Made by a program: the position numbers and the translations under genes
Shown here: in pieces, positions 26,887-35,873 of the stretch
How positions within the stretch are numbered: position 1 is the stretch's first letter
Layout of the letters: each line of letters starts with the position of its first letter
Assembly (NCBI GenBank): GCA_927443345.1
Contig: CAKMKJ010000027.1
Span: forward strand, 1 to 62,591
Source of the DNA: an uncultured Anaerolineaceae bacterium
GTDB taxonomy: Bacteria; Chloroflexota; Anaerolineae; Anaerolineales; Anaerolineaceae
Direction: 5' to 3'
DNA: 62,591 nucleotides
The notes under the pieces: generated by a model
The model's database searches: none
Seen by the model: the letters and a program-made list of their open reading frames with translations, nothing else
What the model was told of the DNA's origin: nothing

Positions 26887-27852
26887 TTAAGCATCCCGCA
26901 AGGCGCGGCCAGTGAGGTGCAAAAAGACAGTTTCGAGATTGGGTTCCTGAATCTCCACTGAAGTGATGCGCACATCTTTCGCGGCTGCAGTTTCAAACAA
27001 GCGCGGCAACACTTTATTTGAGTCATCCACCAGCAGGTTAATCTTTGATTCCTCAATGGCTATGGTTGACACGCCTTTGCAAGCCTTCCAGGGCTCAATC
27101 ATGGTTTCGGGTTCGGTGTTGATCGAAAGCGAGATGCGCGTTTTTTGTCCAACCAGGCGGATCAGGTTTTCATGGCTGTCATTGGCGATGATCTTGCCGT
27201 GATCCATGATGGCGATGCGGTCTGAGAGTTCCTGGGCTTCTTCCATGTAATGGGTGGTATAAAGCACGGTCATGCCTTGGTTCTTCAAGGCGATCACACC
27301 GTCCAAAATGCTGCGCCGGCTTTGCGGATCGATGCCCACAGTGGGTTCATCCATGTAGATTACTTTGGGTTGATGCAGCAGCGCTACACCGATGTTTACA
27401 CGGCGTTTCATGCCGCCCGAATATTTGCTGATGCGGTCGTTGGCGCGGTCGGTCAATCCGATCAAGTCAAGCACTTCGGCGACCCGGGTTTTCAGCAACG
27501 TGCCTTTCAAGCCGTACATCTTGGCCCAGAATATCAGGTTTTCGAGGGCGCTCAAGTCCTGATACAGCGCGATATCCTGAGGCACCACGCCAATCATGGC
27601 TTTGGCTGCCAACGGTTCAGTGATCAATGAACGTCCCATAATGCGGATGTCGTTAGCGCCAGTGGCACCGTTATCTGGTTTCAACAAAGCTGAAAGCATA
27701 GAAATGGTGGTGGTCTTGCCTGCACCGTTGGGTCCTAAAAGGCTGAAGATTTCGCCCGGGGCCACTTCAAAGCTGACGCCGTCAACCGCTTTTAAGCTGC
27801 TGCCATTGCGAAATGTTTTGTGAAGATTTTGAACAAAAATTGCAGATTCCAT
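26887..27852 (-). CDS. ABC-2 exporter ATP-binding protein
   Basis: A complete ABC ATPase: Walker A GPNGAGKTTT, Q-loop VPQDIALYQ, signature KYSGGMKRR (YSGGM rather than LSGGQ, common in drug/lipid exporters), Walker B VIYMDEPTVGID and the switch His in YTTHYMEEAQ. The 321-residue length includes a C-terminal extension of about 80 residues seen in DrrA-type ATPases. It leads the three-gene operon and is divergent from a two-component system 155 bases away, which probably controls it. Confidence 0.94.
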   Translation of the reverse strand: MESAIFVQNLHKTFRNGSSLKAVDGVSFEVAPGEIFSLLGPNGAGKTTTISMLSALLKPDNGATGANDIRIMGRSLITEPLAAKAMIGVVPQDIALYQDLSALENLIFWAKMYGLKGTLLKTRVAEVLDLIGLTDRANDRISKYSGGMKRRVNIGVALLHQPKVIYMDEPTVGIDPQSRRSILDGVIALKNQGMTVLYTTHYMEEAQELSDRIAIMDHGKIIANDSHENLIRLVGQKTRISLSINTEPETMIEPWKACKGVSTIAIEESKINLLVDDSNKVLPRLFETAAAKDVRITSVEIQEPNLETVFLHLTGRALRDA

Positions 27853-27938
27853 ATGAATTCTCCTGTTTGTGATCTGTCAGTTCCAGTTTATGCCGGTTAC
27901 ATCATTCTCACCATTGGCCGATAGGCTGACATAGCCCT

Positions 27939-27952
27939 GTACTTTAGTACAC
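27939..27952. promoter_or_regulatory. Palindrome between exporter operon and two-component genes
   Basis: TGTACT and AGTACA are separated by two bases, in the middle of a 155-base divergent intergenic region. This 6-2-6 symmetry fits a dimeric NarL-type regulator. Assignment to the adjacent response regulator is inference. Confidence 0.35.
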
Positions 27953-28006
27953 TGTCCTTTGTGGCAGTGGCATAACTGATGAAGGTGGAATACAATTTAT
28001 CTACTT

Positions 28007-29203
28007 ATGAAAAATACACCCACCTCAATTATTAATACAGAAAAAGAAACCCGCAGTTTCTTCTGGTTTATGACCCTGATCTTGACGGGATTGACAATCT
28101 TTACCATTGTCAGCCAGGATAATTTACACAGCCTCAAGACAATCATCCCCATCGTATTATTGATGACGGTGCATATTATCCTGCATTGGATGCTCAGATA
28201 TTTTCTTGATAAACGGGGATGGACCATCGGCTATATGCTTGTTCAGGGCGCCATAACGGCAGTACTAATCTTGATTACTAAAAATAGTGGGGTTGCAATG
28301 GGGTTGACCCTGGCACTGTTAGGAGAAGCCATTGGGGTATATGGCCTTACCAAAAGGGGATTGTTTGCCGGAGTATTCTATTTTTGTATTTCACTTGGGT
28401 TTTTTGTCTGGATTGTCGGTGTAAATGAATTGGTGTGGTGGGTGATCGCTACCGTACCAATGATCGTATTTGTGGTGCTCTACGTGGAATTGTATTCGCG
28501 GCAAGCAAAAGCCAATGAAAAAGCCCAGGAATTGCTTTCTGAACTTGAAACCACCAATCAACAGCTTACTGAGTATGCTGCCCAGGTGGAAGATCTGACC
28601 ATCGCCTCAGAACGTCAGCGCATGGCGCGTGAGCTGCACGACACACTCTCACAAGGTCTCGCGGGGCTCATTCTGCAGCTCGAAGCCGTGGATGCCAACC
28701 TGGCCGGTGGTAAAACCGATCGCAGCCGCCAGATCGTGCAGCAGGCCATGGAAAGCGCTCGTCAAACCCTTTATGAAGCTCGCCTGGCGATTGATGATTT
28801 ACGCCAGGGTCAATTGACCGGCTGCGGCGACGATCTTGAGAAAAAAGTTGCTCATTTTATCAAAAACTCCGGTATCTCGTGTGAATATAATTGTGAATTA
28901 TCTGAAGAACTCAGCTCATCAGTTGCTGATGCCGTGGTGGGGGTTGTGACCGAAAGCCTGATGAACATCACCAAGCATGCAGCAGCCAAAAAGGTCAAAG
29001 TCAATCTTGAGATGGTAGATGGCTCCTTGAACCTCGAAATTCAAGATGATGGCCGTGGATTTGATCCATCTGCCGTGCCAGTTGGCGGTCATTATGGATT
29101 GATCGGAATGCGCGAAAGGGTAAGCCTGGTGAATGGCTCCTTTGAAGTGATCAGTCAGCCAGGTGCAGGAACCTTCATCAAAGTCAGGATTCCCTGCTCA
29201 TGA
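28007..29203 (+). CDS. NarL-family sensor histidine kinase with membrane sensor
   Basis: About five or six membrane helices fill residues 20-170 with almost no external loop, so it may sense an intramembrane or envelope signal, as in exporter-linked sensors. A coiled coil leads to the HisKA_3 dimerisation helix (ERQRMARELHDTLSQG, phospho-His near residue 211) and the ATPase domain (GLIGMRERV, DDGRGFDP). TACAAT at 27991-27996 ends ten bases before the ATG, leaving almost no leader. It overlaps the response regulator by four bases and is divergent from the ABC exporter. Confidence 0.93.
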   Translation: MKNTPTSIINTEKETRSFFWFMTLILTGLTIFTIVSQDNLHSLKTIIPIVLLMTVHIILHWMLRYFLDKRGWTIGYMLVQGAITAVLILITKNSGVAMGLTLALLGEAIGVYGLTKRGLFAGVFYFCISLGFFVWIVGVNELVWWVIATVPMIVFVVLYVELYSRQAKANEKAQELLSELETTNQQLTEYAAQVEDLTIASERQRMARELHDTLSQGLAGLILQLEAVDANLAGGKTDRSRQIVQQAMESARQTLYEARLAIDDLRQGQLTGCGDDLEKKVAHFIKNSGISCEYNCELSEELSSSVADAVVGVVTESLMNITKHAAAKKVKVNLEMVDGSLNLEIQDDGRGFDPSAVPVGGHYGLIGMRERVSLVNGSFEVISQPGAGTFIKVRIPCS

Positions 29204-29841
29204 CTATCAAAATTGTGATTGCCGACGACCATCTCATCATCAGGCAGGGATTGAAATTGATCCTTGAAACCGAGTCTGATTTCGACCTGGTGGGTGAGGC
29301 CGGGGATGGGGCCGAAGCGCTTCAAATCTGCGCACAAACCCATCCGCAGGTTGTTTTGATGGATTTACGTATGCCCGGCATGGACGGCTTGACAGCCATC
29401 GAGAAATTGCATGTAGATCAACCCGAAACTGCGGTGGTTATTTTAACCACGTTTAATGAAGATGATTTATTAATTCGCGGTCTGCAGGCTGGCGCTAAAG
29501 GTTATCTTCTTAAAGACACCACCCGCGAGACCTTATTTAATGCCATCCGGGCTGCGGCCAGAGGAGAAACCCTGCTGTCGCCCGAGACAATGTTAAGGCT
29601 CCTGACCCAGGTGGAAAGACCCTCGCGGTTAGTAAATGACGATATCAACTTGACAGAACGCGAACAGCAGGTGCTTAAAGCCGTCGCATTAGGCGAACGC
29701 AGCAAAGAAGTTGCTTTCAAACTGGGCATCAGCGAGCGCACGGTAAAAGCTCACCTTGCCAGCATTTACAATAAACTGGGTGTTGATTCACGCGCAGCAG
29801 CTATCGCCATTGCTGCGCAACGCGGTTGGCTCAAAGAATGA
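29200..29841 (+). CDS. NarL/LuxR-type response regulator
   Basis: The receiver domain has the acidic pair DD at 9-10, phospho-acceptor Asp55 (VVLMDLRMPG), Thr near 83 and Lys near 105. A LuxR helix-turn-helix fills about 148-205 (LTEREQQVLKAVALGERSKE, then KAHLASIYNKLGV). It overlaps the histidine kinase by four bases. It most likely responds to that kinase and controls the divergent ABC-2 exporter. At 213 residues it is complete. Confidence 0.95.
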   Translation: MTIKIVIADDHLIIRQGLKLILETESDFDLVGEAGDGAEALQICAQTHPQVVLMDLRMPGMDGLTAIEKLHVDQPETAVVILTTFNEDDLLIRGLQAGAKGYLLKDTTRETLFNAIRAAARGETLLSPETMLRLLTQVERPSRLVNDDINLTEREQQVLKAVALGERSKEVAFKLGISERTVKAHLASIYNKLGVDSRAAAIAIAAQRGWLKE

Positions 29842-29851
29842 GATTTGATGG

Positions 29852-31246
29852 TTATTGAATCGAAACAACCCTGTAAACTCTTCCCGCAGCATCATCAGAA
29901 ATATACATTGCGCCGTCCGCACCAAAGATCACGTCAGCAGGGCGTCCGTATGCTGAACCGCTGCCGCAGTTGCTGCCTGGCGCGCGCCAACCATTTACAA
30001 AAACTTCGTTCCGCACAGGCTCTCCATTTTCAATCACAATTCTCTCAACCTTGCAATCACGGATGGCGTCAGGGTTTTCAACATTCCATGAGCCGTGATA
30101 AGCAACATAAAGATCGCTTTGATAATCGGATGGAAAGTTTCCAGCTTGCCCCAGGCTCATACCCAGTGGCGCGTAATGGGCTAAATCTGTGTACAAAGAT
30201 GGCACGGCTTGTTCGCAACTCAACCCATCTGGAAGAGGTAAATTGGATTTTTCATCCAGCACCTGGGGGATGGCATCCAGATTGCTTCCCAAGACCGGGC
30301 TATAACAGTAAGGCCAACCATAAAACTGACCGGAGCGAATCTGAAACACAATCACTTCAGGAGGCAGACTGTCGGGCAATCCGTTGCTGTCAATCAAGTT
30401 ATCCCGTCCGTTAAGGTTGGCCCATAACTCGCCGGTTGGTGTCCACAAGAAATCCACACTGTTGCGCAGACCCCATGCCCAAACGACCTGTTTGCGACTA
30501 TCAGCATCATTGGCAAAGGGGTTGTCTGCCGGAATGCTGCCGTCAGGGTTAAACCGTAGAATAGCTGCCCGTCTTGGGTCTGTCTCAATACACACATTAC
30601 ATGATGAGCCTGCACTAACGTAAAGTTTGCCATCCGGCCCAAAGTGAAGGGTGCGGGTGTAGTGGCCTCCGCCGCCGGGGATGTTGTCGGTCACCAATTC
30701 ACGTTGGTCAAACAAGCCGGTCTCAGATGAGTAGCGAAAACGTTCAACGCGGTCATTCTCGGCCACGTAAAGCCATTCGCCCTGCCACTCCAGTCCGTGC
30801 GGTTGGTTCAATCCGCTAATCACCACTTCATTGGAATCCGCCAAGCCATCCTGGTTGAGGTCTTGAAGGCGCATGATCGCACCGCCACTGGTGAGTGAAA
30901 TATACAGGGCATTATCTGGGCCAAAAGCCATAAAGCGGGGCTTCCCTTGCAGATTTTGAGCGTAAATGCGAATGGCGAATCCTTCAGGCACGCTCAGGCG
31001 CGATGACGCTTCATCCTCCGCCGGCAATGCCAGTGGCTCGCTGGCCTCTGCTGCCGTAATGGTCGATGTGGGTAAATCTATACCAGGCAAGTCGGGTGGA
31101 GCGGTAGGCTCCATCGTGGAGTTTTCTACTAAAAAGGGCGTCGCTGAAGCTGATGTTTGATCAGTGAGTACCACCGAAGCGCAGCCAGCCAAAATGTATA
31201 GGTTTAGCACTCCCAATAAAATCAATTTAATATATTTACTTTTCAT
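29852..31246 (-). CDS. Glucose/sorbosone dehydrogenase-like lipoprotein
   Basis: The 464-residue product starts with a lipoprotein signal (LAGC, Cys at about residue 22) and a Thr/Pro-rich linker. The rest is a six-bladed propeller of the GSDH type: PRFMAFGPDNALYISLTSGG, PHGLEWQGEWLYVAEND, HYTRTLHFGPDGKLYVSAGSSCN-like blades and DVIFGADGAMYISDDAAGRVYR near the end. Such proteins oxidise sugars outside the membrane using PQQ. Substrate and cofactor are not proven by sequence. It stands alone and ends ten bases from the response regulator on the other strand. Confidence 0.88.
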   Translation of the reverse strand: MKSKYIKLILLGVLNLYILAGCASVVLTDQTSASATPFLVENSTMEPTAPPDLPGIDLPTSTITAAEASEPLALPAEDEASSRLSVPEGFAIRIYAQNLQGKPRFMAFGPDNALYISLTSGGAIMRLQDLNQDGLADSNEVVISGLNQPHGLEWQGEWLYVAENDRVERFRYSSETGLFDQRELVTDNIPGGGGHYTRTLHFGPDGKLYVSAGSSCNVCIETDPRRAAILRFNPDGSIPADNPFANDADSRKQVVWAWGLRNSVDFLWTPTGELWANLNGRDNLIDSNGLPDSLPPEVIVFQIRSGQFYGWPYCYSPVLGSNLDAIPQVLDEKSNLPLPDGLSCEQAVPSLYTDLAHYAPLGMSLGQAGNFPSDYQSDLYVAYHGSWNVENPDAIRDCKVERIVIENGEPVRNEVFVNGWRAPGSNCGSGSAYGRPADVIFGADGAMYISDDAAGRVYRVVSIQ

Positions 31247-31373
31247 ATAGATATTATCCTATTAACTGAAGAGGATTTCAAGTTGTGATACTGAAATATA
31301 AAAGTCAAGAATTTTTCATGTGATTACGAGGTTGGAGTAAAATTAATAAATTCAGGTGTCAGGAGAAATAATT

Positions 31374-32345
31374 ATGGCTTTTTATGATCTTCCGCTAAAA
31401 GAACTTCAAACTTACAAACCGGAACGTATTGAACCTGCAGATTTCGACCATTTTTGGGATTCAACCCTGTCTGAGACCCGCAAACACTCATTGGATGCGA
31501 AATTTGTGCCTGTGGATGCAGGTTTGAAACTGGTTGAGACTTTTGATGTCACCTTTTCAGGTTACGGCGGACAACCCGTCAAGGGTTGGTTAATCTTGCC
31601 CAAAGATCGTGCCGCGCAGATCCCTTGCGTGGTGGAGTTTATTGGTTACGGCGGCGGCCGCGGATTTGTGTTTGACTGGCTCATCTGGGCCTGCGCCGGT
31701 TATGCCCACTTTGTCATGGATACCCGCGGTCAGGGCTCCAATTGGAAACCCGGCGACACACCCGATCTTTTTGAGGGGGCCAACCCGTTCTTCCCCGGGT
31801 TCATGACTCAGGGAGTGCTTGACCCTAAAAATTATTATTATCGCCGCGTTTTCACCGATGCAGTTCGGGCTGTTGAAGCCGCGCGCAGCCACCCCGTCGT
31901 TGACACCTCAAAGGTTGCTGCCTGCGGAGGCAGCCAGGGCGGTGGAATAACGCTGGCGGTCAGCGGACTGGTTCCTGATCTTTCGGTCAGCATGCCTGAT
32001 GTGCCTTTCTTGTGTCACTATCGCCGCGCTACTGAGATCACTGATGGCTTACCTTATGGTGAGATAAGCCAGTATTTACACTGCCATCGCGATCAGGTTG
32101 AACAGGTTTTTAATACCCTAAGTTACTTTGACGGGGTAAACTTCTCGGCCCGTGCAAAGGCCAGGGCTCTCTTTTCCGTCGGCTTGATGGATACCATCTG
32201 CCCGCCATCCACTGTGTATGCGGCATTCAATCATTACCTAGGTGAAAAAAACATCAACTTTTATGCCTATAATAATCATGAAGGCGGCGACAGCTTTCAG
32301 CGTTCAGCCCAATTGAACCTGTTGAAAGCAGTGTGGGGGGTTTAG
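31374..32345 (+). CDS. Acetyl xylan esterase/cephalosporin-C deacetylase family hydrolase
   Basis: These carbohydrate esterases (CE7) remove acetyl groups from short xylo-oligosaccharides and related compounds. The 323 residues carry the expected N-terminal [12 protein letters not shown], the oxyanion RGQGS at about 118-122, nucleophile Ser187 in GGSQGG, the acid in [11 protein letters not shown] and the His in NNHEGG. There is no signal peptide, so it acts inside the cell. The start at 31374 is chosen because aggagaa lies seven bases upstream; an in-frame ATG 18 bases earlier has no such site. Confidence 0.93.
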   Translation: MAFYDLPLKELQTYKPERIEPADFDHFWDSTLSETRKHSLDAKFVPVDAGLKLVETFDVTFSGYGGQPVKGWLILPKDRAAQIPCVVEFIGYGGGRGFVFDWLIWACAGYAHFVMDTRGQGSNWKPGDTPDLFEGANPFFPGFMTQGVLDPKNYYYRRVFTDAVRAVEAARSHPVVDTSKVAACGGSQGGGITLAVSGLVPDLSVSMPDVPFLCHYRRATEITDGLPYGEISQYLHCHRDQVEQVFNTLSYFDGVNFSARAKARALFSVGLMDTICPPSTVYAAFNHYLGEKNINFYAYNNHEGGDSFQRSAQLNLLKAVWGV

Positions 32346-32370
32346 TCTGCATAATTATCTATGCGCGCCA

Positions 32371-32404
32371 AACGATCTCCTCATCAGCTTTACAGGAGAT
32401 CGTT
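32371..32404 (+). terminator. Hairpin after the esterase gene
   Basis: AACGATCTCCT (32371-32381) and AGGAGATCGTT (32394-32404) form a perfect 11-base stem around a 12-base loop. No U-run follows, so termination is only likely. Confidence 0.45.
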
Positions 32405-32518
32405 GATTAACTGCCTTAAGTTATGTTTTTTCGATCAACATTGTTTGACAATTGGTTCTCCTGTGACTAAAATGGTAATAGGTTAAAATAATCAATCATC
32501 TCGATCTGCTGGAGACAA

Positions 32519-33661
32519 ATGAAGAAATGGGCTGACAAGTATGTCATCGGTTTAACCGGCAGCATTGGTACGGGCAAAAGTGTTGTCCGCCGTATGCTGG
32601 AGCATCTTGGTGCTTACGGCATTGATGCGGATGCCATCACGCATCGCGCCATTTCACGAGATGCCCCCTGTTTTGATGAAATTGTTAGCACCTTTGGTTC
32701 TCACATCCTCACACCTGAAGGGCAGATCAACCGGCAGAAACTCGGACGTGTTGTGTTCAATGATCCTGAAGCACTCGCCAGGTTGGAAGCCATCATCCAT
32801 CCGCTGGTGGAACAAGCTGTTGATCTTATTATCAGACGAGCCAGTCACAAAGTGATTGTAATTGAAGCCATTAAGCTGCTTGAAAGCAATCTCGCCAGTG
32901 AATGTGATGCCGTTTGGGTGGTTTACTCTCCACCTGAGACTCAGCTATCACGACTGACTCACAATCGCAATATGACTGAAACCGAAGCCCGACAGCGAAT
33001 GTCTGCACAGGTGCCCCAGGAAACAAGATTTGCCGAAGCCACCGTGGTGATCAAGAACAACACAACCTTTGACGACACCTGGAAGCAAGTGACCGCTGCC
33101 TGGCAGAGGCATGTTCCAGCAGAGAACAACCGTCCAATTCCGGTATCACAACCAGTAAAACTGTCGTTGGGCGAAGTGAATATTGAACGCGCCGGCCCCA
33201 AACATGTTGACGAAATAGTCGAAGTGTTAAATCGCTTGAAAGGGCCAATGACTGGTGAAGCAGTCACCAGCAGTGCGATTACCCTGGGTGAAATGGCTTA
33301 TTTGATATTACGGATTGAGCAGAATCCCATGGGTATTCTAGGCTGGCAGGTTGAAAATCTGGTTGCCAGAACAACCGAGATCGCATTAGATTCAGCCTTG
33401 CCGCCGGCTCAATTTATGCCGCTGATGATTAACGCAATGGAAAAAGCTTCCATCGATCTGCAATGTGAAGCCTCTCTGATTTTTGTCCCAGAACAATTAG
33501 CTCACCATGATGTTTTGTGGACGGGTTTGGGATATGAAAAACGAGTCCCATCCTCTCTTGAAGTCCTCGCCTGGCAAGAAGCCGCAGAAGAATCTATGCC
33601 GGCAGGAACATCTCTTTTCTTCAAGCTGCTCAGAGAAGACAGGGTCTTAAGACCCATCTAA
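32519..33661 (+). CDS. coaE: Dephospho-CoA kinase fused to a GNAT-like domain
   Basis: CoaE performs the last step of coenzyme A synthesis. Residues 1-200 hold a normal enzyme: P-loop TGSIGTGKS, DADAITHR, FGSHILTPEGQINRQKL and the lid region with HNRNMTETEARQRM. The protein continues for a further 180 residues after a short Pro-rich linker. That part begins VNIERAGPKHVDEIVEVLNR and ends GLGYEKRVPSS, a layout like GNAT acetyltransferases but with weak acetyl-CoA motif. A CoaE of 380 residues is nearly twice the usual length. It opens a tight run with cdaA, cdaR, der and lepB. Confidence 0.9.
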   Translation: MKKWADKYVIGLTGSIGTGKSVVRRMLEHLGAYGIDADAITHRAISRDAPCFDEIVSTFGSHILTPEGQINRQKLGRVVFNDPEALARLEAIIHPLVEQAVDLIIRRASHKVIVIEAIKLLESNLASECDAVWVVYSPPETQLSRLTHNRNMTETEARQRMSAQVPQETRFAEATVVIKNNTTFDDTWKQVTAAWQRHVPAENNRPIPVSQPVKLSLGEVNIERAGPKHVDEIVEVLNRLKGPMTGEAVTSSAITLGEMAYLILRIEQNPMGILGWQVENLVARTTEIALDSALPPAQFMPLMINAMEKASIDLQCEASLIFVPEQLAHHDVLWTGLGYEKRVPSSLEVLAWQEAAEESMPAGTSLFFKLLREDRVLRPI

Positions 33662-33687
33662 CCCTTGATATTTTAAGGATTTAATAA

Positions 33688-34569
33688 TTGTCTGATTTAT
33701 TAACTGAAATTGCTTATCTCTTTCAAAGGTTGAACTGGCTCAGCGTTCTTGACCTGTTTCTGGTCTCTGCTGTGATGTATGTTGCTTTGTTGTTATTAAG
33801 AGATACGCAGGTCATGGTCCTCTTGCGAGGCGTGATCTTCATGGTTATTGTGCTGGCATTGATGACTTCGTTGATCAATTTGCCGGCCTTTTCATGGTTG
33901 TTTCAGACAATCGTTCCTGCTTTACTTTTCGCTATCCCGGTTATCTTTGCACCCGAGATCAGGCGTGGGTTGGAAAAACTCGGACGCGCTGGAACTCCAA
34001 AATTGATGCAAACACAATCCAGCAGCCAGAACAAACAAATCGAAAGCACCATTCGCGCCATCGTTACCGCTTCAGCCAGACTTTCAGCTCGTGAGCACGG
34101 CGCTTTGATCGTGATTCAACGCTATGACAGCCTTGAAGATTATGCCAAAACTGGTGTCCGCTTGAATGCTGCAGTTACCCCTGAGTTGCTGCTGCAAGTC
34201 TTTTATCCCAATACACCGCTGCACGACGGCGCAGTGATCATCGCGGATAATCGTATTGTGGCGGGGTCGTGTGTCATGCCCCTCTCAGCCAGTGGTATTT
34301 TAACCAAATCTCCTGAACGTCAGATGGGGTTGCGTCACCGTGCTGCTCTTGGTACTTCAGAAGCCACCGATGCCATTACAGTCGTCGTATCAGAAGAAAC
34401 TGGTTCAATCTCGATTGCCCACAGTGGACGCATGATCCGCCGCCTTGACAGTGAGCGGCTTGAGAATATCTTGCTTGCCTTCTACCGTCCCGCAGACGGT
34501 GCCGGTTCGCGAATTCGAATTAGCGAATGGCTGCGCAGCCTCTTCATCGGCGAGCAAAGGAATAAATAA
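33688..34569 (+). CDS. cdaA: Diadenylate cyclase CdaA (TTG start)
   Basis: CdaA makes c-di-AMP from two ATP at the membrane; the messenger controls potassium and osmolyte balance and wall turnover. The protein has three membrane helices (about 18-88), a linker, then the DAC domain with DGA at 180-182 and RHR at 216-218, both intact. The TTG at 33688 is chosen as start because aaggat lies seven bases before it and no ATG fits. Length is 293 residues. It overlaps cdaR by one base (TAATG). Confidence 0.95.
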   Translation: MSDLLTEIAYLFQRLNWLSVLDLFLVSAVMYVALLLLRDTQVMVLLRGVIFMVIVLALMTSLINLPAFSWLFQTIVPALLFAIPVIFAPEIRRGLEKLGRAGTPKLMQTQSSSQNKQIESTIRAIVTASARLSAREHGALIVIQRYDSLEDYAKTGVRLNAAVTPELLLQVFYPNTPLHDGAVIIADNRIVAGSCVMPLSASGILTKSPERQMGLRHRAALGTSEATDAITVVVSEETGSISIAHSGRMIRRLDSERLENILLAFYRPADGAGSRIRISEWLRSLFIGEQRNK

Positions 34570-35792
34570 TGCTAAAAGCACTGCGATCATTTGCCAAAAC
34601 CTTGCCCTTACTGATCACAGCCATTATTCTGGCTATAGCAGTATGGGTAATGGCCGTAACCTCATCAGATCCATCCGTTGAAAGGGTTTATCCGACGGCG
34701 GTGCCCGTAGAAATCGTTGGGCAGCGTTCTGATTTGGTGATCACCAGCGAAGTACCTGAAAACATTTCGCTTATCTTGCGTGCACCAACATCTATTTGGA
34801 CAAGTTTGACTTCTCAAAAAGTACTCGTGAGAGCTATTATGGATCTATCGGGTCTGGGTGAGGGGGAGCATACTGTCCCCGTCCAGATTCAGATTGGAAT
34901 TCGTCCGGTTGAAATTCGCAGTTATGCACCTCGATCTGCAAGTGTTCAGTTGCAAACGCTTGAAACGCGAACTTTCGACATCCGCGTCATTAACCAGGGA
35001 TCTGTAGCAGTAGGGTTCCAATCCAACCCGGTTGAAATGTCTGAAACAAGCGTATTGGTCAGCGGCGCAAAGTCATTCGTGGGGATGGTTAGCGAAGTAA
35101 GAGCGGTGGTGAAACTTACTGATGCCAAAACGGATATCAATCAAACCATTACTCTACAAGCTGTGGATGCCAACGGATCGGTGGTCAAAGATGTCAGTCT
35201 TTCACCCGATAAGATCACGATCACTCAAAAAGTGGTTGAGCGTGGCGGATATCGCAATGTGGTTGTTAAAGTGGTCACGAATGGGCAGCCTGCACCAGGG
35301 TTCAGACTATCGAGCATTCCAGTCTACCCGCCAACGGTGACGGTTTTTTCTTCTGATCCAGCGTTGATTGATGCTCTACCCGGGTTTATTGAAACCAACC
35401 CGATTGATTTGAGCAAAAAAACCGACAGCTTTGAAGAAGAAATAGGGTTGAATTTGCCAGATGGCATTCAAGTGATTGACGACCCGTCTGTTTTGGTCAG
35501 GGTAGAGATCACGCCAATTATTTCCTCGCTGTCTATCGCGGATGTATTGGTAGAAGCCAGCGGGTTGATTACTTCACTCGAAGCGATAATTTTGCCCGAC
35601 AAGGTAGATATCATTGTTTCCGGTCCGTTGAATATTTTGGAAACCCTTGATGTAACCACCCTCAGAGTATTACTTGATCTTTCAGAGTATGAAGCAGGTA
35701 CCTATACTCTTGAGCCGGATTATTCACTCAATATACCCGATGTCAAAATCGAAAGTATCTCGCCAACCACCTTCAAAGTTACTATTAATTAA
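34569..35792 (+). CDS. cdaR: CdaA regulatory protein CdaR (YbbR domains)
   Basis: CdaR has one N-terminal membrane helix (about 11-30) and several YbbR repeats outside the membrane, and in firmicutes it modulates CdaA. The 407-residue protein fits: LPLLITAIILAIAVWVMAVT, then repeats with the pattern VPVEIVGQ, VPVQIQIG and VLVSGAKSFV. About four repeats can be made out. Its start codon shares a base with the cdaA stop, so the two are coupled in translation. Confidence 0.9.
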   Translation: MLKALRSFAKTLPLLITAIILAIAVWVMAVTSSDPSVERVYPTAVPVEIVGQRSDLVITSEVPENISLILRAPTSIWTSLTSQKVLVRAIMDLSGLGEGEHTVPVQIQIGIRPVEIRSYAPRSASVQLQTLETRTFDIRVINQGSVAVGFQSNPVEMSETSVLVSGAKSFVGMVSEVRAVVKLTDAKTDINQTITLQAVDANGSVVKDVSLSPDKITITQKVVERGGYRNVVVKVVTNGQPAPGFRLSSIPVYPPTVTVFSSDPALIDALPGFIETNPIDLSKKTDSFEEEIGLNLPDGIQVIDDPSVLVRVEITPIISSLSIADVLVEASGLITSLEAIILPDKVDIIVSGPLNILETLDVTTLRVLLDLSEYEAGTYTLEPDYSLNIPDVKIESISPTTFKVTIN

Positions 35793-35873
35793 AGATAATT
35801 TTCATTCTCAGATACCGTGCCCATTTTTTCTCATTATCAGGGTAAAATTGGTATTATTAAGGATTGAGGAAAG

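Noticed and set aside
29845-30414. Open frame of 189 codons on the plus strand
   Set aside because: It lies wholly within the dehydrogenase-like gene on the other strand, has a Gln/Arg/His-rich shadow composition and no family features.
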